This document shows, piece by piece, positions 52,713-62,718 of a DNA stretch of 64,000 bases. The position numbers were made by a program, and so were the translations under genes. Under the pieces are notes generated by a model that was not told the origin of the DNA, made no database searches, and was given only the letters and a program-made list of their open reading frames with translations. This DNA is from WRIS01 sp050945135. GTDB taxonomy: Bacteria; Actinomycetota; Coriobacteriia; Coriobacteriales; Eggerthellaceae. The stretch covers positions 1 through 64,000 of the forward strand of contig JBMNSJ010000003.1 of NCBI GenBank assembly GCA_050945135.1. Reading direction: 5' to 3'. The first letter of the stretch is position 1, and each line of letters begins with the position of its first letter.

Positions 52713-53630
52713 TTAAAAGCGAACTTCTCCATCAACCCATTTTTTGAATTCTACTCTCACCTCGAAACACGATCCATCAATCTTCGCCTTTGCCGTGCCG
52801 CCATTCTTCTCTGCAAGCAGCAGAACAATATGCAATCCTAATCCCGAAAACTTCCCTCTCGAAAGATCAGAGCTGTAAAATCGATCGAATACGCGATTTA
52901 TATCCAACTGAATAGCATTCGATACAGGATTCCTCACGAGGAATTCCACCGCATCGGCGCGTGGCGCCAACACCCCAATACTTACATCTCCCGCAGAATG
53001 TACGACACAGTTACGAAGTAAGTTGTTGATTATCCGCTCTACCGAATCATGCTGCGCCTCAACATAATGAAGCTCTTCTTCGTGAAAACTGACGTTAATT
53101 CCTTTTTGCTCGAAAGACGTAACGAAGGTGGCAAGACACTCACTCGCCACCCGCGAAAGGCACACTTTTTCAGGCACCATCCGAGCCTCATCAAGTAACT
53201 GAATTGAATACTCGAAGAATTGATCAGCGAGGCTTTCCAAAGATTGCGTATGTTTTTCGATAGCCGATATTGACGCGAGCTGGTTCTCGTCCATGTCGCT
53301 TTTCTTAAATCGTTGAATGTTTCCCTTAATAACAGTGAGCGGAGTTCTTATGTCATGTGAAATACCCGCAATACTATCCTTGATGATACGCTCGTTTTTA
53401 TTTTCATCTGCGATACTATTTTTGCTCAACGCCAGCAAGTCATTAATGCTTGCAGTAAGCTCATTGAGGTCAGCATCAAGAAGTTCCACCGTCAAAGGCT
53501 GAAATGTCTCATCTTCAATCGAGCGCGTTAGCTGCTTTTGAATCGCATGCGTCTGCCTCCGAAGAACAATCACATAGCAAATCGCGAGGAGCACAGAAAC
53601 AGCTAAGAGACCAACTACCAACTCCGTCAC
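52713..53630 (-). CDS. Sensor histidine kinase
   Basis: A 305-residue membrane kinase with one N-terminal membrane helix (residues 5-23) and no extracytoplasmic sensor domain. The phosphoacceptor is H92 in GISHDIRTPL; the ATP-binding domain has NNLLRNCV and GLGLHI. Such short kinases often sense through a partner ABC transporter. Its start overlaps the permease stop by four bases. Confidence 0.9.
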   Translation of the reverse strand: MTELVVGLLAVSVLLAICYVIVLRRQTHAIQKQLTRSIEDETFQPLTVELLDADLNELTASINDLLALSKNSIADENKNERIIKDSIAGISHDIRTPLTVIKGNIQRFKKSDMDENQLASISAIEKHTQSLESLADQFFEYSIQLLDEARMVPEKVCLSRVASECLATFVTSFEQKGINVSFHEEELHYVEAQHDSVERIINNLLRNCVVHSAGDVSIGVLAPRADAVEFLVRNPVSNAIQLDINRVFDRFYSSDLSRGKFSGLGLHIVLLLAEKNGGTAKAKIDGSCFEVRVEFKKWVDGEVRF

Positions 53631-54397
53631 TTCAGTTCGGCCCTCCTAAAAAACAACTGCGTTACCACAATCATAACAACGATAACAATCACGGATACAC
53701 CAAGTGCTAGAAAGAGATCCGGAGCCGCATACCCGTTTTCATAAAGATCCTTGCCAAGACCTAGGGGCGTTCGGGCAAGCACATTCCCAAGTGCCGGGAT
53801 GGAAATTCCAAACGAAAGCAAGGCATTACCTCCAAGAACAATCAGTACAAGACTTGCGACAACAGTGATGATTGTGTTTCGCAAAACAAAGGCAAACAGA
53901 ATACTGATGCTTATTAGCGCGGTGCTAACAAACACGACCGTTATGCATGACAACAGCATATGAAAAATCACTCCCAGCGACAATTCGATACCGAGCCCAA
54001 TCAGCAACCCTTGCAAAATCGCTCTCATGAACGGATACGGAAATACCGCAATAAAAAGAGCAACGAAAAATACGACATATTTGCTCAGTAGCACACTAAT
54101 TCTTTTATGACCCGACGAAATCTCAGCCTGTATGGTTCTGTTGTCGAAATCACTACACACCACTATTCCCACCAGCAATACCCCCAGCATTGCAATGGTG
54201 GTAGTATCTCTCAAGGAAACGAAAAAGGCTTCATACCCGGAAAACACCATTTCGAGCTCTTCGGCAGATGGTGAGCCCACGTAACTCAAACTTGAAAAAG
54301 CGGCAACTATCGAAAGTACCAACATAGCAAGAACGACAAGTTTGAAAGGAAGTGATTTTTTGAGCTTCAAAAACTCTGCTTTCATGAGATTAATCAT
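53627..54397 (-). CDS. ABC-2-type transporter permease
   Basis: A 256-residue protein with six membrane segments. The N-terminus (MINLMKAEFLKLKKSLPFKL) is typical of ABC-2 permeases in lantibiotic/peptide-efflux systems. It overlaps the ATPase gene by four bases. Confidence 0.85.
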   Translation of the reverse strand: MINLMKAEFLKLKKSLPFKLVVLAMLVLSIVAAFSSLSYVGSPSAEELEMVFSGYEAFFVSLRDTTTIAMLGVLLVGIVVCSDFDNRTIQAEISSGHKRISVLLSKYVVFFVALFIAVFPYPFMRAILQGLLIGLGIELSLGVIFHMLLSCITVVFVSTALISISILFAFVLRNTIITVVASLVLIVLGGNALLSFGISIPALGNVLARTPLGLGKDLYENGYAAPDLFLALGVSVIVIVVMIVVTQLFFRRAELK

Positions 54398-55308
54398 TTG
54401 ACATCCCCTCCAATGACTTTGAGGTAGTGTTTTTCAAGCGTGTCTCCTTCAAGCGAAAGATTCGTCGCAAGAAGGTCGGTTTTTCGTATAACCTCGGCTA
54501 TCTCGCCCATCCTTTCTGGCACGTCGTAAACACAAATGGATCGATCATCCGCAATAGTGAAATCGTTTATATAAAGCTCCGATTCCAAAAGGCTTGCCAG
54601 CAGTTCAGGCTTATCTACGACGATCCTCACATACTGTCGACACTGCTTCTCTAGCTCATCTGCCGAAATCGTTTGTTTGACTACTCCGCGGTCAATGAGA
54701 ATATAATCAGTAGCCAATTGATAGAGTTCTGGAAGGTTGTGGCTCGAAAGCAAAATACATGTGCCGCGTTCCTCGGAAAGCTTGAGAAGAACCTGTCTCA
54801 TCTCGACAACACCCACAGGGTCAAGTCCGTTTATTGGTTCGTCCAACACAAGAAAGTCTGGGTTCGACACAAGAGCGAGCGCGAGCCCGAGGCGCTGCTT
54901 CATCCCGAGCGAAAAGTTTTTTGTCTTTTTGTTCGAAGCGGCCTCTAAACCTACTAGACTCAGGACCTCGTCTTCCCATTTCTTATTTGGAATACCACGA
55001 ATAGTACGTTGTAAAACAAGGTTATCCTTTGCGGTAAGCGAAGGGTGAATCCCGGGCGATTCAATGAGAAAACCTATTCGCTTGCGTGCTTCGCGAAGGT
55101 CTTCCTCACCTCGGTTTCCGGACAGGGCAAGCTCGCCTTCACTTGGAAAACTAAGACCTGCAATGAGGCGCATTAAGGTTGTCTTACCGGCACCATTTTG
55201 CCCGATAAGTCCATATATTCGACCCGCTTTAAGCGAAAGGGTAACTTTATCTAGCGCACACTCATCCCCGTACTTTTTCGATAGCGAATCCGCTTCCAAA
55301 ACATTCAT
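54394..55308 (-). CDS. ABC transporter ATPase, peptide-efflux type
   Basis: A 304-residue ATPase with Walker A GQNGAGKTT, signature FSLGMKQRLGLA and Walker B FLVLDEPINGLD. The sequence fits the BcrA/LanF group exporting bacitracin-like or lantibiotic peptides. Follows the response regulator gene by about 95 bases. Confidence 0.9.
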   Translation of the reverse strand: MNVLEADSLSKKYGDECALDKVTLSLKAGRIYGLIGQNGAGKTTLMRLIAGLSFPSEGELALSGNRGEEDLREARKRIGFLIESPGIHPSLTAKDNLVLQRTIRGIPNKKWEDEVLSLVGLEAASNKKTKNFSLGMKQRLGLALALVSNPDFLVLDEPINGLDPVGVVEMRQVLLKLSEERGTCILLSSHNLPELYQLATDYILIDRGVVKQTISADELEKQCRQYVRIVVDKPELLASLLESELYINDFTIADDRSICVYDVPERMGEIAEVIRKTDLLATNLSLEGDTLEKHYLKVIGGDVK

Positions 55309-55404
55309 ACCTTTACCGTCCTTTCCTTTCTGTACGCAAACTGTATCAAGCCAAGGTTTGCAAAAGGTCAGGTTTGAACACCGGAAAGTAAAGACTTAGT
55401 AAAT

Positions 55405-56082
55405 TCATCCTTTATGCAGCCGATACCCAATGCCCCACACTGTCTCAAGGTATTCTTCCTGCGGATTGACTTCCCTCAATTTCGTGCGAAGGTTGCTCAT
55501 ATGCATTTTTATTACATTGTCATCACCGAAGTATTCTTCGCCCCAAACACGTTCGTAGAGGCTTGCCTTGGTGAATACTTTATTTTGGTTGCGTAGGAAC
55601 AGTTCAAGCATGTGATATTCCTTCACTGTTAAGGTAATGCTTTGCCCATGAACAGAAACTCTCTTTTCGTTACAAAACAGCACTATATCTTTGTAGGTAA
55701 TTTTCCCCTGTACCAGTTTGTTGCCGGAACGCCGCAAGACTGCCTCTATTCGCGCTAAAACCTCATCTAGATCGAATGGTTTCGTGATGTAGTCATCGGC
55801 ACCAAGCTTTATAAGATCAACCTTGGTGGAAATAATGTCTTTTGCAGAAATTACAATAACTGGCACATCTGAGCTTTTCCTCAGCTCTCTTAAAACTTCA
55901 TCACCACTTTTATAAGGCAGCATAATATCAAGCAGAACGACGTCGATTTCATTTGCTTCAAACACATCAATGCCTTCGATTCCGGTATACGCGCACAAAA
56001 CGGTAAAGCCGGCTTCAGTTAGCGCACCCTCGAGAACGTTACAAATGTCTTTTTGATCTTCAATCACTAATATGGTCGTAAT
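55405..56082 (-). CDS. OmpR-family response regulator, probable ATT start
   Basis: A 225-residue two-domain regulator. Receiver residues are the acidic pair (E8, D9), phosphoacceptor D52 in LLDIMLP and the Lys of TKPFD. The C-terminal winged helix matches OmpR/PhoB. A GTG at 56067 would remove strand 1 of the receiver and has no ribosome site. The ATT at 56082 restores TTILVIED and lies 6 bases after a GAGGGGGG site, so initiation at ATT is inferred. Confidence 0.88.
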   Translation of the reverse strand: MTTILVIEDQKDICNVLEGALTEAGFTVLCAYTGIEGIDVFEANEIDVVLLDIMLPYKSGDEVLRELRKSSDVPVIVISAKDIISTKVDLIKLGADDYITKPFDLDEVLARIEAVLRRSGNKLVQGKITYKDIVLFCNEKRVSVHGQSITLTVKEYHMLELFLRNQNKVFTKASLYERVWGEEYFGDDNVIKMHMSNLRTKLREVNPQEEYLETVWGIGYRLHKG

Positions 56083-56355
56083 CGCTATCCCCCCTCAGGA
56101 CAAGAAAAACTTAGCACGAGTGGAAGGATGCGTGTCCTTAACGGCATATAAGAGTGTCTGGGAGGCACGACAGGTTGACCCTGCCGCACTCTATGTTTAT
56201 CTTGCAGCAAATGCTTTAGTGGTTTCTTCCCTAATTACAAACGGGATTGCATGAAAGCGGTTTTGGCAGTTTGGTTTTCTTACTAACTTCAACAGATGCA
56301 GTAGCGAGAGGCTCCGTTGAAAGCAAAACTTTTTACCAAAACTAGCTTTTTTGGA

Positions 56356-56498
56356 AGAGAAGTAGCTTCCGCCGGTTTACAGGGGGCTTTTTTCACGTAG
56401 CGACGACATCACTGCTAGAGAAATGCCTGGTCGGAAAAAGCGAGCGTGCGCACTACGCGTCCAAACGCTACGAAAAACCCGGCGGAAGCTACTTCTCT
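56356..56498. repeat. Perfect 20-bp inverted repeat flanking 103 bp
   Basis: Positions 56356-56375 are the exact reverse complement of 56479-56498. The unit is 143 bp and has no gene. It sits in a 500-base stretch between the response regulator and VOC genes that I otherwise find empty. The layout resembles the 134-bp unit at 368-501, but the sequences differ. Confidence 0.6.
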
Positions 56499-56589
56499 AC
56501 CAACAGGACGCCGATCCCAAAAATCCATAGCCAAAAAAGGCCATCAGTCTACTACTCGCGGCCCTCTTATGCTCTTTTTTGCGCTTTTC

Positions 56590-56949
56590 CTACTTATCGT
56601 GCTCGATAAGCGCGATGCGAACACCATTGGGGTCTTCAATAAAAGCCATACTACCGACACTTGTCTTCATGGGCTCCATCGTCACTTTTGCGCCTTTGCT
56701 TCTGACTTGTTCGAGCGTTTCAGCCAGATTATCAACATCCATGCCTACAGAATAAAGACCAATCTCGTAGTTGGTGCTTTCAATCAGCTCGACCATAGCC
56801 CCACCTTGTCCACGCATTAAGGTAATCCTGCCAGCTGGGCCTAGTTCGTGGACACTAACCACTTCAAAACCAAGAATATCCTGATAAAACGCAACAGATT
56901 CTTCCATGTTCTCGATAATCATCGTTGAGTATTCGACTGTGACCTTCAT
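56590..56949 (-). CDS. VOC-superfamily (glyoxalase/bleomycin-resistance-like) protein
   Basis: A 119-residue protein of two beta-alpha-beta-beta-beta units. Motifs ENMEESVAFYQDILGFEVV and FIEDPNGVRIALIEHD are typical of the superfamily. The specific reaction cannot be assigned. ATG 56949 has AGGAGT upstream. The 500 bases to the next gene at 57477 hold nothing I can support. Confidence 0.85.
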   Translation of the reverse strand: MKVTVEYSTMIIENMEESVAFYQDILGFEVVSVHELGPAGRITLMRGQGGAMVELIESTNYEIGLYSVGMDVDNLAETLEQVRSKGAKVTMEPMKTSVGSMAFIEDPNGVRIALIEHDK

Positions 56950-57476
56950 GTGAGACTCCTATTCTTTATACCTGATTAATCGGTTAATGCTCCACGTAGC
57001 GCTTCGGAATTCTTTTACGACGGTAGCGTCTCTGTTATTGATGCATGAGAGAATCCAGTTGCGCCGCATCCCTTCGGTGCAGGGACATAAATCTTGTGAA
57101 AGTCAGTCAGATTTGCATGAGATTGAAGTTTATGCCCGGTAAAAACTGCCACATACCGCAGAGAGGTACTCTGTCTCAATAACCAAATCCGCGTCACCTG
57201 GGATTCTTCAGAGCGAGGGCTTGCTTCCTCGCATTACGTGCGGGCAGAACCTTCCATCTCATGCAAAAAACCAACCCTCGCGAACCATTTTAATGGAAAC
57301 GCAGTGGTCTAAGGTAACATCCACGCGACACAAAACCAATCAATTCTTACGGCCCCTCGACAAGCACGCAGGTTACACCAAAAGTCGAATGGCTATAGTA
57401 TGATATGCAACAAGTAAGCCACCTGGCTCATACCGCACACTCTCTTAGGTAAAGCACTCGGAAAGGTAGGTCTCTC

Positions 57477-58433
57477 ATGCTGCATGAAGTATCATTCCCC
57501 TCTTACAACAAACGCGACGAAGTTCAGGGCTGGATTTATGCTCCCGCCGCAAAACCAAAGGCGGTTCTTCAGCTCATTCACGGATTCGGCGAGCATTCAC
57601 GTCGCTATCTTCATATGATTGCTGCCCTTACCGAGGCAGGCTACATCGTTGCAGCAAACGATCACGTAGGTCATGGCAAGACCGCCATGGTAAACGATGC
57701 GTGGGCAGACTGGGGCGATAAGGGATGCCACACTATGATGGAAGACGAGCACACTTTCAAAGCTTCCGTGCAGGAAATCTATCCTGACTTGCCCTATTTC
57801 ATGTATGGGCACAGTATGGGATCAATGATTGCGCGAGACTTTGCGGCAAAGTATGGCGACGAATTGACGGGGCTCATTCTCTGCGGAACCTGCGCAGAAT
57901 TTCCCGGAGCAAACGAGGTAGCTGCCATCATACAAGCAGAAGTCGATGCCGGTAAAGGGGAGGAAGCAAATCCTAAGTTTGCAGAAGCTCTCTTAGGTTG
58001 GATGTGTGAGCGCTGCGGCGAGATTAAGCTCGGCAATGAGTGGATTTGCCATGACGTCGAGGTACAGCTTGACCACGCAAACGATCCTTTTGATGCATTT
58101 ACTCGCCCCGCCTCAAATCGCTCTCTGCTAGATTTCATAGGGATGATGACTTGCATTAAAGGCACTGAGTGGGCTGAGAAAGTTCCTGCTGAACTACCCA
58201 TCTACAACATTGCCGGCGATGAAGACCCCGTTGGCTTATACGGAGAAGGCGTTTATCAGGTAAGCAACTGGCTAACCAATACGGGGCACAAAGTACGCAC
58301 CCAACTCTATTCGGGATATCGCCACGAAATTCATAACTATGCCGACCTCAAAGATGTTGTTGAGTGGGGCATCATCGGGTTTATGGATGAAGTGCTCGGC
58401 ATCGAAACAGAAGAGGCACACTGCTGCTGCTAA
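57477..58433 (+). CDS. Alpha/beta hydrolase, monoacylglycerol-lipase-like
   Basis: A 318-residue cytoplasmic serine hydrolase, paralogue of the product at 13032. The nucleophile is in YGHSMGSM, the oxyanion region is LIHGFGEHSRRYLH, and the Asp (EDPVGLYG) and His (YRHEIHNY) complete the triad. The protein ends in three consecutive Cys. AAAGGTAGG precedes the ATG. A terminator follows. Confidence 0.85.
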   Translation: MLHEVSFPSYNKRDEVQGWIYAPAAKPKAVLQLIHGFGEHSRRYLHMIAALTEAGYIVAANDHVGHGKTAMVNDAWADWGDKGCHTMMEDEHTFKASVQEIYPDLPYFMYGHSMGSMIARDFAAKYGDELTGLILCGTCAEFPGANEVAAIIQAEVDAGKGEEANPKFAEALLGWMCERCGEIKLGNEWICHDVEVQLDHANDPFDAFTRPASNRSLLDFIGMMTCIKGTEWAEKVPAELPIYNIAGDEDPVGLYGEGVYQVSNWLTNTGHKVRTQLYSGYRHEIHNYADLKDVVEWGIIGFMDEVLGIETEEAHCCC

Positions 58434-58463
58434 GTTTGCTCGAGAAGAAGAGAAAACAGCGAT

Positions 58464-58507
58464 AGCGTGAGGCTTTTTGTTCCGCTGGAGCACTCCTCAC
58501 GCTTTTG
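58464..58507 (+). terminator. Intrinsic terminator after the second lipase gene
   Basis: AGCGTGAGG (58464-58472) pairs with CCTCACGCT (58495-58503), followed by a T-rich run. Confidence 0.6.
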
Positions 58508-58615
58508 CTTTTAGAACCTAGCCCTCGCAATAACGCAAGCTCGATTCGGCATGATTGACCCTGCGGCAAACCTATTCTCTTCTCGACGAAATGCAGCACC
58601 GTTTCTTTTGGCGAA

Positions 58616-59092
58616 CTATAGCCATTCAGATGCCCAGGCTGCGAGGGTCTCTGGCGATGCGTTAGCTGCAAGCACAGTCCCTGCCATGACATGTGCGCCC
58701 GGTGCTAATGCCTGCATATTTTTCCCTGATGCGCCAAGCGAACTACCACCAGACGTAGCAAAAGGAACAATTGTCTTACCGGTAAAATCGCAAGCCTCCA
58801 TGAAGGTGTCGATAATGGATGGCTCTCGATACCACCATATCGGGAATCCAACGAAAACAAGATCATACTGACCGATGTCTGTTATTGAGGAACGAATTCC
58901 CGGGCGACAACTTGTGTCATTCATCTCGACCGAGCTTCTGCTCTTGTCGTTATTCCAGTTAAGGTCAGCGTTTGTATAGGGCGTTTCTGGTTCAATCTCG
59001 AATAAATCCGATTCTGTTTCTCGTGCCAACCGCTCTGCAAGTTTAGCCGTAACTCCACTTGCACTAAAAAATGCTACTAGTGTCTTGCTCAT
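58616..59092 (-). CDS. Flavodoxin
   Basis: A 158-residue flavodoxin-like protein. The FMN phosphate loop FFSASGVTAKLAERLA, and the segments FVGFPIWWYREP and FATSGGSSLGAS fit NrdI/WrbA-unlike short flavodoxins used as electron carriers or reductases. Likely FMN-binding. ATG 59092 has AAAGGAG upstream. Confidence 0.87.
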   Translation of the reverse strand: MSKTLVAFFSASGVTAKLAERLARETESDLFEIEPETPYTNADLNWNNDKSRSSVEMNDTSCRPGIRSSITDIGQYDLVFVGFPIWWYREPSIIDTFMEACDFTGKTIVPFATSGGSSLGASGKNMQALAPGAHVMAGTVLAANASPETLAAWASEWL

Positions 59093-59219
59093 ACAATCTC
59101 CTTTGAGACGCTTGCAAATGCCAAGGATTAGTCTGCCTGCTACAGTTACAAGACAACGATACAACTTGAACCTCACCCCAAGTCAAGCCCGAAAGCCCAG
59201 GCTTTCTTTGCGCATTATT

Positions 59220-61697
59220 TTATTTGCTAACAGGTTTTTCTGCATCCCACGATTCAACGAACTTAAGATATTCGTCTGCGGGCGCTGGACGAGCGATGAG
59301 ATAGCCCTGAATCTCGTCGCAGTCGTTGTCGCGTAAAAACTCATACTGAGACATTTCTTCAACACCCTCAGCAGTAACTTCAATACCAAGATTCGACGCC
59401 ATTGCAATAATGGCTCGCACAATAGTACGACTATCCTCATCGTCATCTATCATGCGTATAAAGGATTGGTCAATTTTTAAACGATCAATAGAAAGCTTAT
59501 TGAGGTAGTTAAGCGACGAATAGCCCGTTCCAAAGTCGTCTACAGAAACCTCGATATTGAGTTTTTGGAGCTTCTCGAAAACCTCAGCCACCCTCTCTGG
59601 CTCATCAAGAAGTGTGCGCTCGGTTATCTCTACATCAAAAAGCTCACAGCTTATTCCATTTTGTGTCGCAGCACTGGTAAGCCTGTCAATAAACTCTTCG
59701 TGCATAATAATTTGCGGAGGAATATTTATAGAGACGGTTGTTTGATGACCAAAATCTTGCAAGATTTTTGCCTGCCGTGCGCACTCGTCGATAATCCACC
59801 ACGTTAAGGGAATAATCAGTCCGCATTCTTCAGCAGTCGCTATAAATTCATCCGGATAAATCTTTCCATTAGGAGCATTCCACCTAATGAGCGCTTCACA
59901 CTGTGTGATGGTATTGGATTTTGTCCTTAGCTTTGGCTGATAATACATCTCGAATTCTTTGCAGCCATCATGAATTGCGCGACGAAGTTGGTTTTCGACA
60001 TAAACTCTTCGCTGGAAAGACTCGTGATAGTCTTTCTTATACGCAGCATAGAGACCCTTCCCGCTGCTTTTCGCATGATACATGGCTACTTCAGCATTTT
60101 TCATCAGAGCATCACTATCGAGCCCATCAACAGGATAGAAGCTTGAGCCCAGGGATGCAGTAACCTCAAGAACTCTGCCATTGACCTTGAAAGGCTCCTC
60201 GAAAACACTCAAGAGTGAACTGGCATAATCGGGCACAGCACTCTGAGATTCGTCAGTCAAAATGCACGCAGCAAACTCGTCGCCACTGGCACGTGCGATT
60301 ACTGCTTCTTCGGGGCAAGCTTCCATAAGCCTCTCGGCTATTGACACGATAAGCCCGTCCCCAAGCTGATGACCGTAGGTATCGTTAATGTATTTCAGCC
60401 TATCGATATCGAGGAAGAATACTAATATTCCCTGCTTTTGAGCTTCCGCTTTTTTAACAAGCTCAACAAGAGACTCCTCCAAGTCGAGGCGATTGCGAAG
60501 CCCTGTCAACGAATCAAAATGAGCGCTCCGGTAAAGCGTCTTATTCTTCTCTTCAATAAGATTTCTATCTGAGTTTGTTCTTTCGAGCAGTGAATTGATG
60601 GCATGCGATAAGTCGTGGAGTTCAATGCTTTTAAAATCATCTCGAACGCTTGAGTTTTCCTTGCTGACATCAATCGCACGAACCTCGTCAACCAATCCCA
60701 TGAGAGGCTTGATAGCTATTCGGTTTAGTAAATTGAGTGTGACAACTAGCAATACAGCACAGCCGAGCGCAACGAGAACCATAATCATCACAATAAGGTT
60801 TTGCCCTTGCTCGTAAATACCCCGATTATCAACATCTCGAACAAGAATATCGGGCTCATCAAGACTTGAGCCTAATACGGCATAACCTACTAATGCTTCA
60901 TTTTCGTGACGCATCACAAAACTGTCTTCTTCTAAAGCCGTTTTTTCATTTTCACTAAAACTAACATCAGCACTACTAAGAACAGAGAGCTGCACGTTTT
61001 CGTTTTCAATGATATCGCCTAGCTCCTCATCATCAATAAGGCGTCCAAAAATGAGGGTTCCAACCATGGGGCGCTTGCCGCGCACATCAACGATTGGCTG
61101 AGCACTCAAGTAGTATACTTCTCCATTTTTACTTGCGAATCCTGCATAACCCATATTTGTCGTAGCTAATGAATCCGTCCCGACTGCTTCAGAGTATTTA
61201 CCCGCGCACACATCAGCAAACTGCCCATAAAGGTCTGAGATATCTGAGTAGTTTTCTACCGCTACTTCATCAGCATAGTTGTAGTGTTTTTCAAATAGAA
61301 CGTTTCCGTCTAAATCTGTAATAGTGAGCAAATTAAGCTTGTTTAGCTTATAGGATTCGTCTGGAGAAAGATGTGTCCGATAAATAAGATCGCTTGCCCC
61401 TGTCACGTAATCATATATGTAGGTAAGACCAGCCCACTCTTTTGTAATATTGGGAATGTGCTCTACCGACGTGGTCAGCATGCTTCTTTCGAGATCTGTC
61501 TGGCTGCGCATGCTTTCTGTTTCGCGTTCGGAAAGCATTGACGACATCGCGGTTGAGAACAAGGCGTAGAGAATGGCGAACATAACCAAAAAGCTGACAA
61601 CCATTGTCATCAGCACACGTGTCTGAATTGACCTTTTCCGACCAGACCCGATAGTTCTCACCCAAAAACTTTCTGTGCTCGAAATTTTCCCAACCAT
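59220..61697 (-). CDS. Membrane GGDEF/EAL protein (cyclic-di-GMP metabolism)
   Basis: About 825 residues. A membrane helix near the N-terminus, a periplasmic region of roughly 250 residues (Cache-like by position), a second helix and HAMP-like linker precede GGDEF and EAL domains. The GGDEF motif is SGDEF and may be weak or inactive as a synthase. EAL residues look intact (EALIRW, NIPPQ, EITE, DDFGTGYSS, AEGVE), so phosphodiesterase activity is likely. ATG 61697 and 61769 are both possible. Confidence 0.85.
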   Translation of the reverse strand: MVGKISSTESFWVRTIGSGRKRSIQTRVLMTMVVSFLVMFAILYALFSTAMSSMLSERETESMRSQTDLERSMLTTSVEHIPNITKEWAGLTYIYDYVTGASDLIYRTHLSPDESYKLNKLNLLTITDLDGNVLFEKHYNYADEVAVENYSDISDLYGQFADVCAGKYSEAVGTDSLATTNMGYAGFASKNGEVYYLSAQPIVDVRGKRPMVGTLIFGRLIDDEELGDIIENENVQLSVLSSADVSFSENEKTALEEDSFVMRHENEALVGYAVLGSSLDEPDILVRDVDNRGIYEQGQNLIVMIMVLVALGCAVLLVVTLNLLNRIAIKPLMGLVDEVRAIDVSKENSSVRDDFKSIELHDLSHAINSLLERTNSDRNLIEEKNKTLYRSAHFDSLTGLRNRLDLEESLVELVKKAEAQKQGILVFFLDIDRLKYINDTYGHQLGDGLIVSIAERLMEACPEEAVIARASGDEFAACILTDESQSAVPDYASSLLSVFEEPFKVNGRVLEVTASLGSSFYPVDGLDSDALMKNAEVAMYHAKSSGKGLYAAYKKDYHESFQRRVYVENQLRRAIHDGCKEFEMYYQPKLRTKSNTITQCEALIRWNAPNGKIYPDEFIATAEECGLIIPLTWWIIDECARQAKILQDFGHQTTVSINIPPQIIMHEEFIDRLTSAATQNGISCELFDVEITERTLLDEPERVAEVFEKLQKLNIEVSVDDFGTGYSSLNYLNKLSIDRLKIDQSFIRMIDDDEDSRTIVRAIIAMASNLGIEVTAEGVEEMSQYEFLRDNDCDEIQGYLIARPAPADEYLKFVESWDAEKPVSK

Positions 61698-61842
61698 TTG
61701 ACCACAAGATAGTAAAAATACCTTCCTCGTGAATGTAAATTTAGGTAGAAGACATCGATTTAATTGCATTCTTAGATTCGTGTCGCGTTAGCTAAATTCG
61801 CATAACCGCAAAACTATCTGGTGAAACACAATTTTAGGAAAG

Positions 61843-62631
61843 CTACAACTTTTTCCCGATATAAAAAACGTAGCCGTAATCCCTTTTGTGCTTCACATAC
61901 AAGTCAACTTCGTATTTCATGCTCTCGACGTAGTCTTTCACCAGGTCATTATGTGGGTATGTATTAAGCAGCTCATTTTCTGATACCATTCGTGGAATGA
62001 AATAATTATCCATCCAGCACGATTCCGGCAACGTGAACGCAACAACGAAGCTGTATCCCGATTTCTGCATAGCTTCAATATTACTCTCAACTGAATACAG
62101 CCCACTACCCGCATCAATCCAAAGCTTTTCGATGTCTTCGGGTCGTTTGTGCGTAAGCCATGAAGGGCTGGTTACCGCAACATAGCCTCCCGGTTTAAGG
62201 AATGCATTCCAGTTAGCAAGCGTTTTTTCAAAGCCTAAACTGTCAATCATTCCCTCTGACCACATAAGGTCTAGCGTTTCTTTTTCGAAGGGGAGGTCCA
62301 TGGCGTCGCCCACGAGGCCGTTAATCCTTCCGGAAAGATTTGCTTGATTCACTCTTGAATTAAAAACATCTATGAAGGCAGGGATCATATCCACGCCCGT
62401 AATGCTTGCCTCACAGTTTTGCGCAAGCACGATTGTCTGGCTTCCTGTTCCACAACCGATATCTGCCACCCGAGAATCAACGCCTAGCGCAGGGATAAAG
62501 CTCAATGCTTTTATTGTCATCTCCGTACTTCCTGGTCCAAGTCTGTCCAGGTTAAGATGACTTTCTATCAGCAAATCAAAGCTTGATGGTTCTTTTTCTT
62601 CCACTTCTTCACTTCCCTGCTTCTCGCTCAA
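61843..62631 (-). CDS. SAM-dependent methyltransferase, class I
   Basis: A 262-residue enzyme. The SAM-binding motif VADIGCGTGSQTIVLA, then GVDMIPAFID and MDLPFEKETLDLMWSEG are standard motifs I to III. Substrate unknown; small-molecule acceptors are most likely. Start TTG 62631 gives the longest frame; GTG 62604 is possible. Confidence 0.82.
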   Translation of the reverse strand: MSEKQGSEEVEEKEPSSFDLLIESHLNLDRLGPGSTEMTIKALSFIPALGVDSRVADIGCGTGSQTIVLAQNCEASITGVDMIPAFIDVFNSRVNQANLSGRINGLVGDAMDLPFEKETLDLMWSEGMIDSLGFEKTLANWNAFLKPGGYVAVTSPSWLTHKRPEDIEKLWIDAGSGLYSVESNIEAMQKSGYSFVVAFTLPESCWMDNYFIPRMVSENELLNTYPHNDLVKDYVESMKYEVDLYVKHKRDYGYVFYIGKKL

Positions 62632-62718
62632 AAAATATGAACCTCAGTATAACCTCTTTTTTTGTCCGAGATGCTATGCGAGCGATACAGGCACTAAGCA
62701 ACAAGACGCAAGCTTTGA

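Noticed and set aside
56072..56254. 60-codon plus-strand frame opposite the response regulator leader
   Set aside because: No ribosome site or recognisable motif; lies across the regulator's promoter region.
57015..57476. Short frames between the VOC and lipase genes
   Set aside because: Both short frames lack ribosome sites and protein-like composition; I see nothing supportable there.
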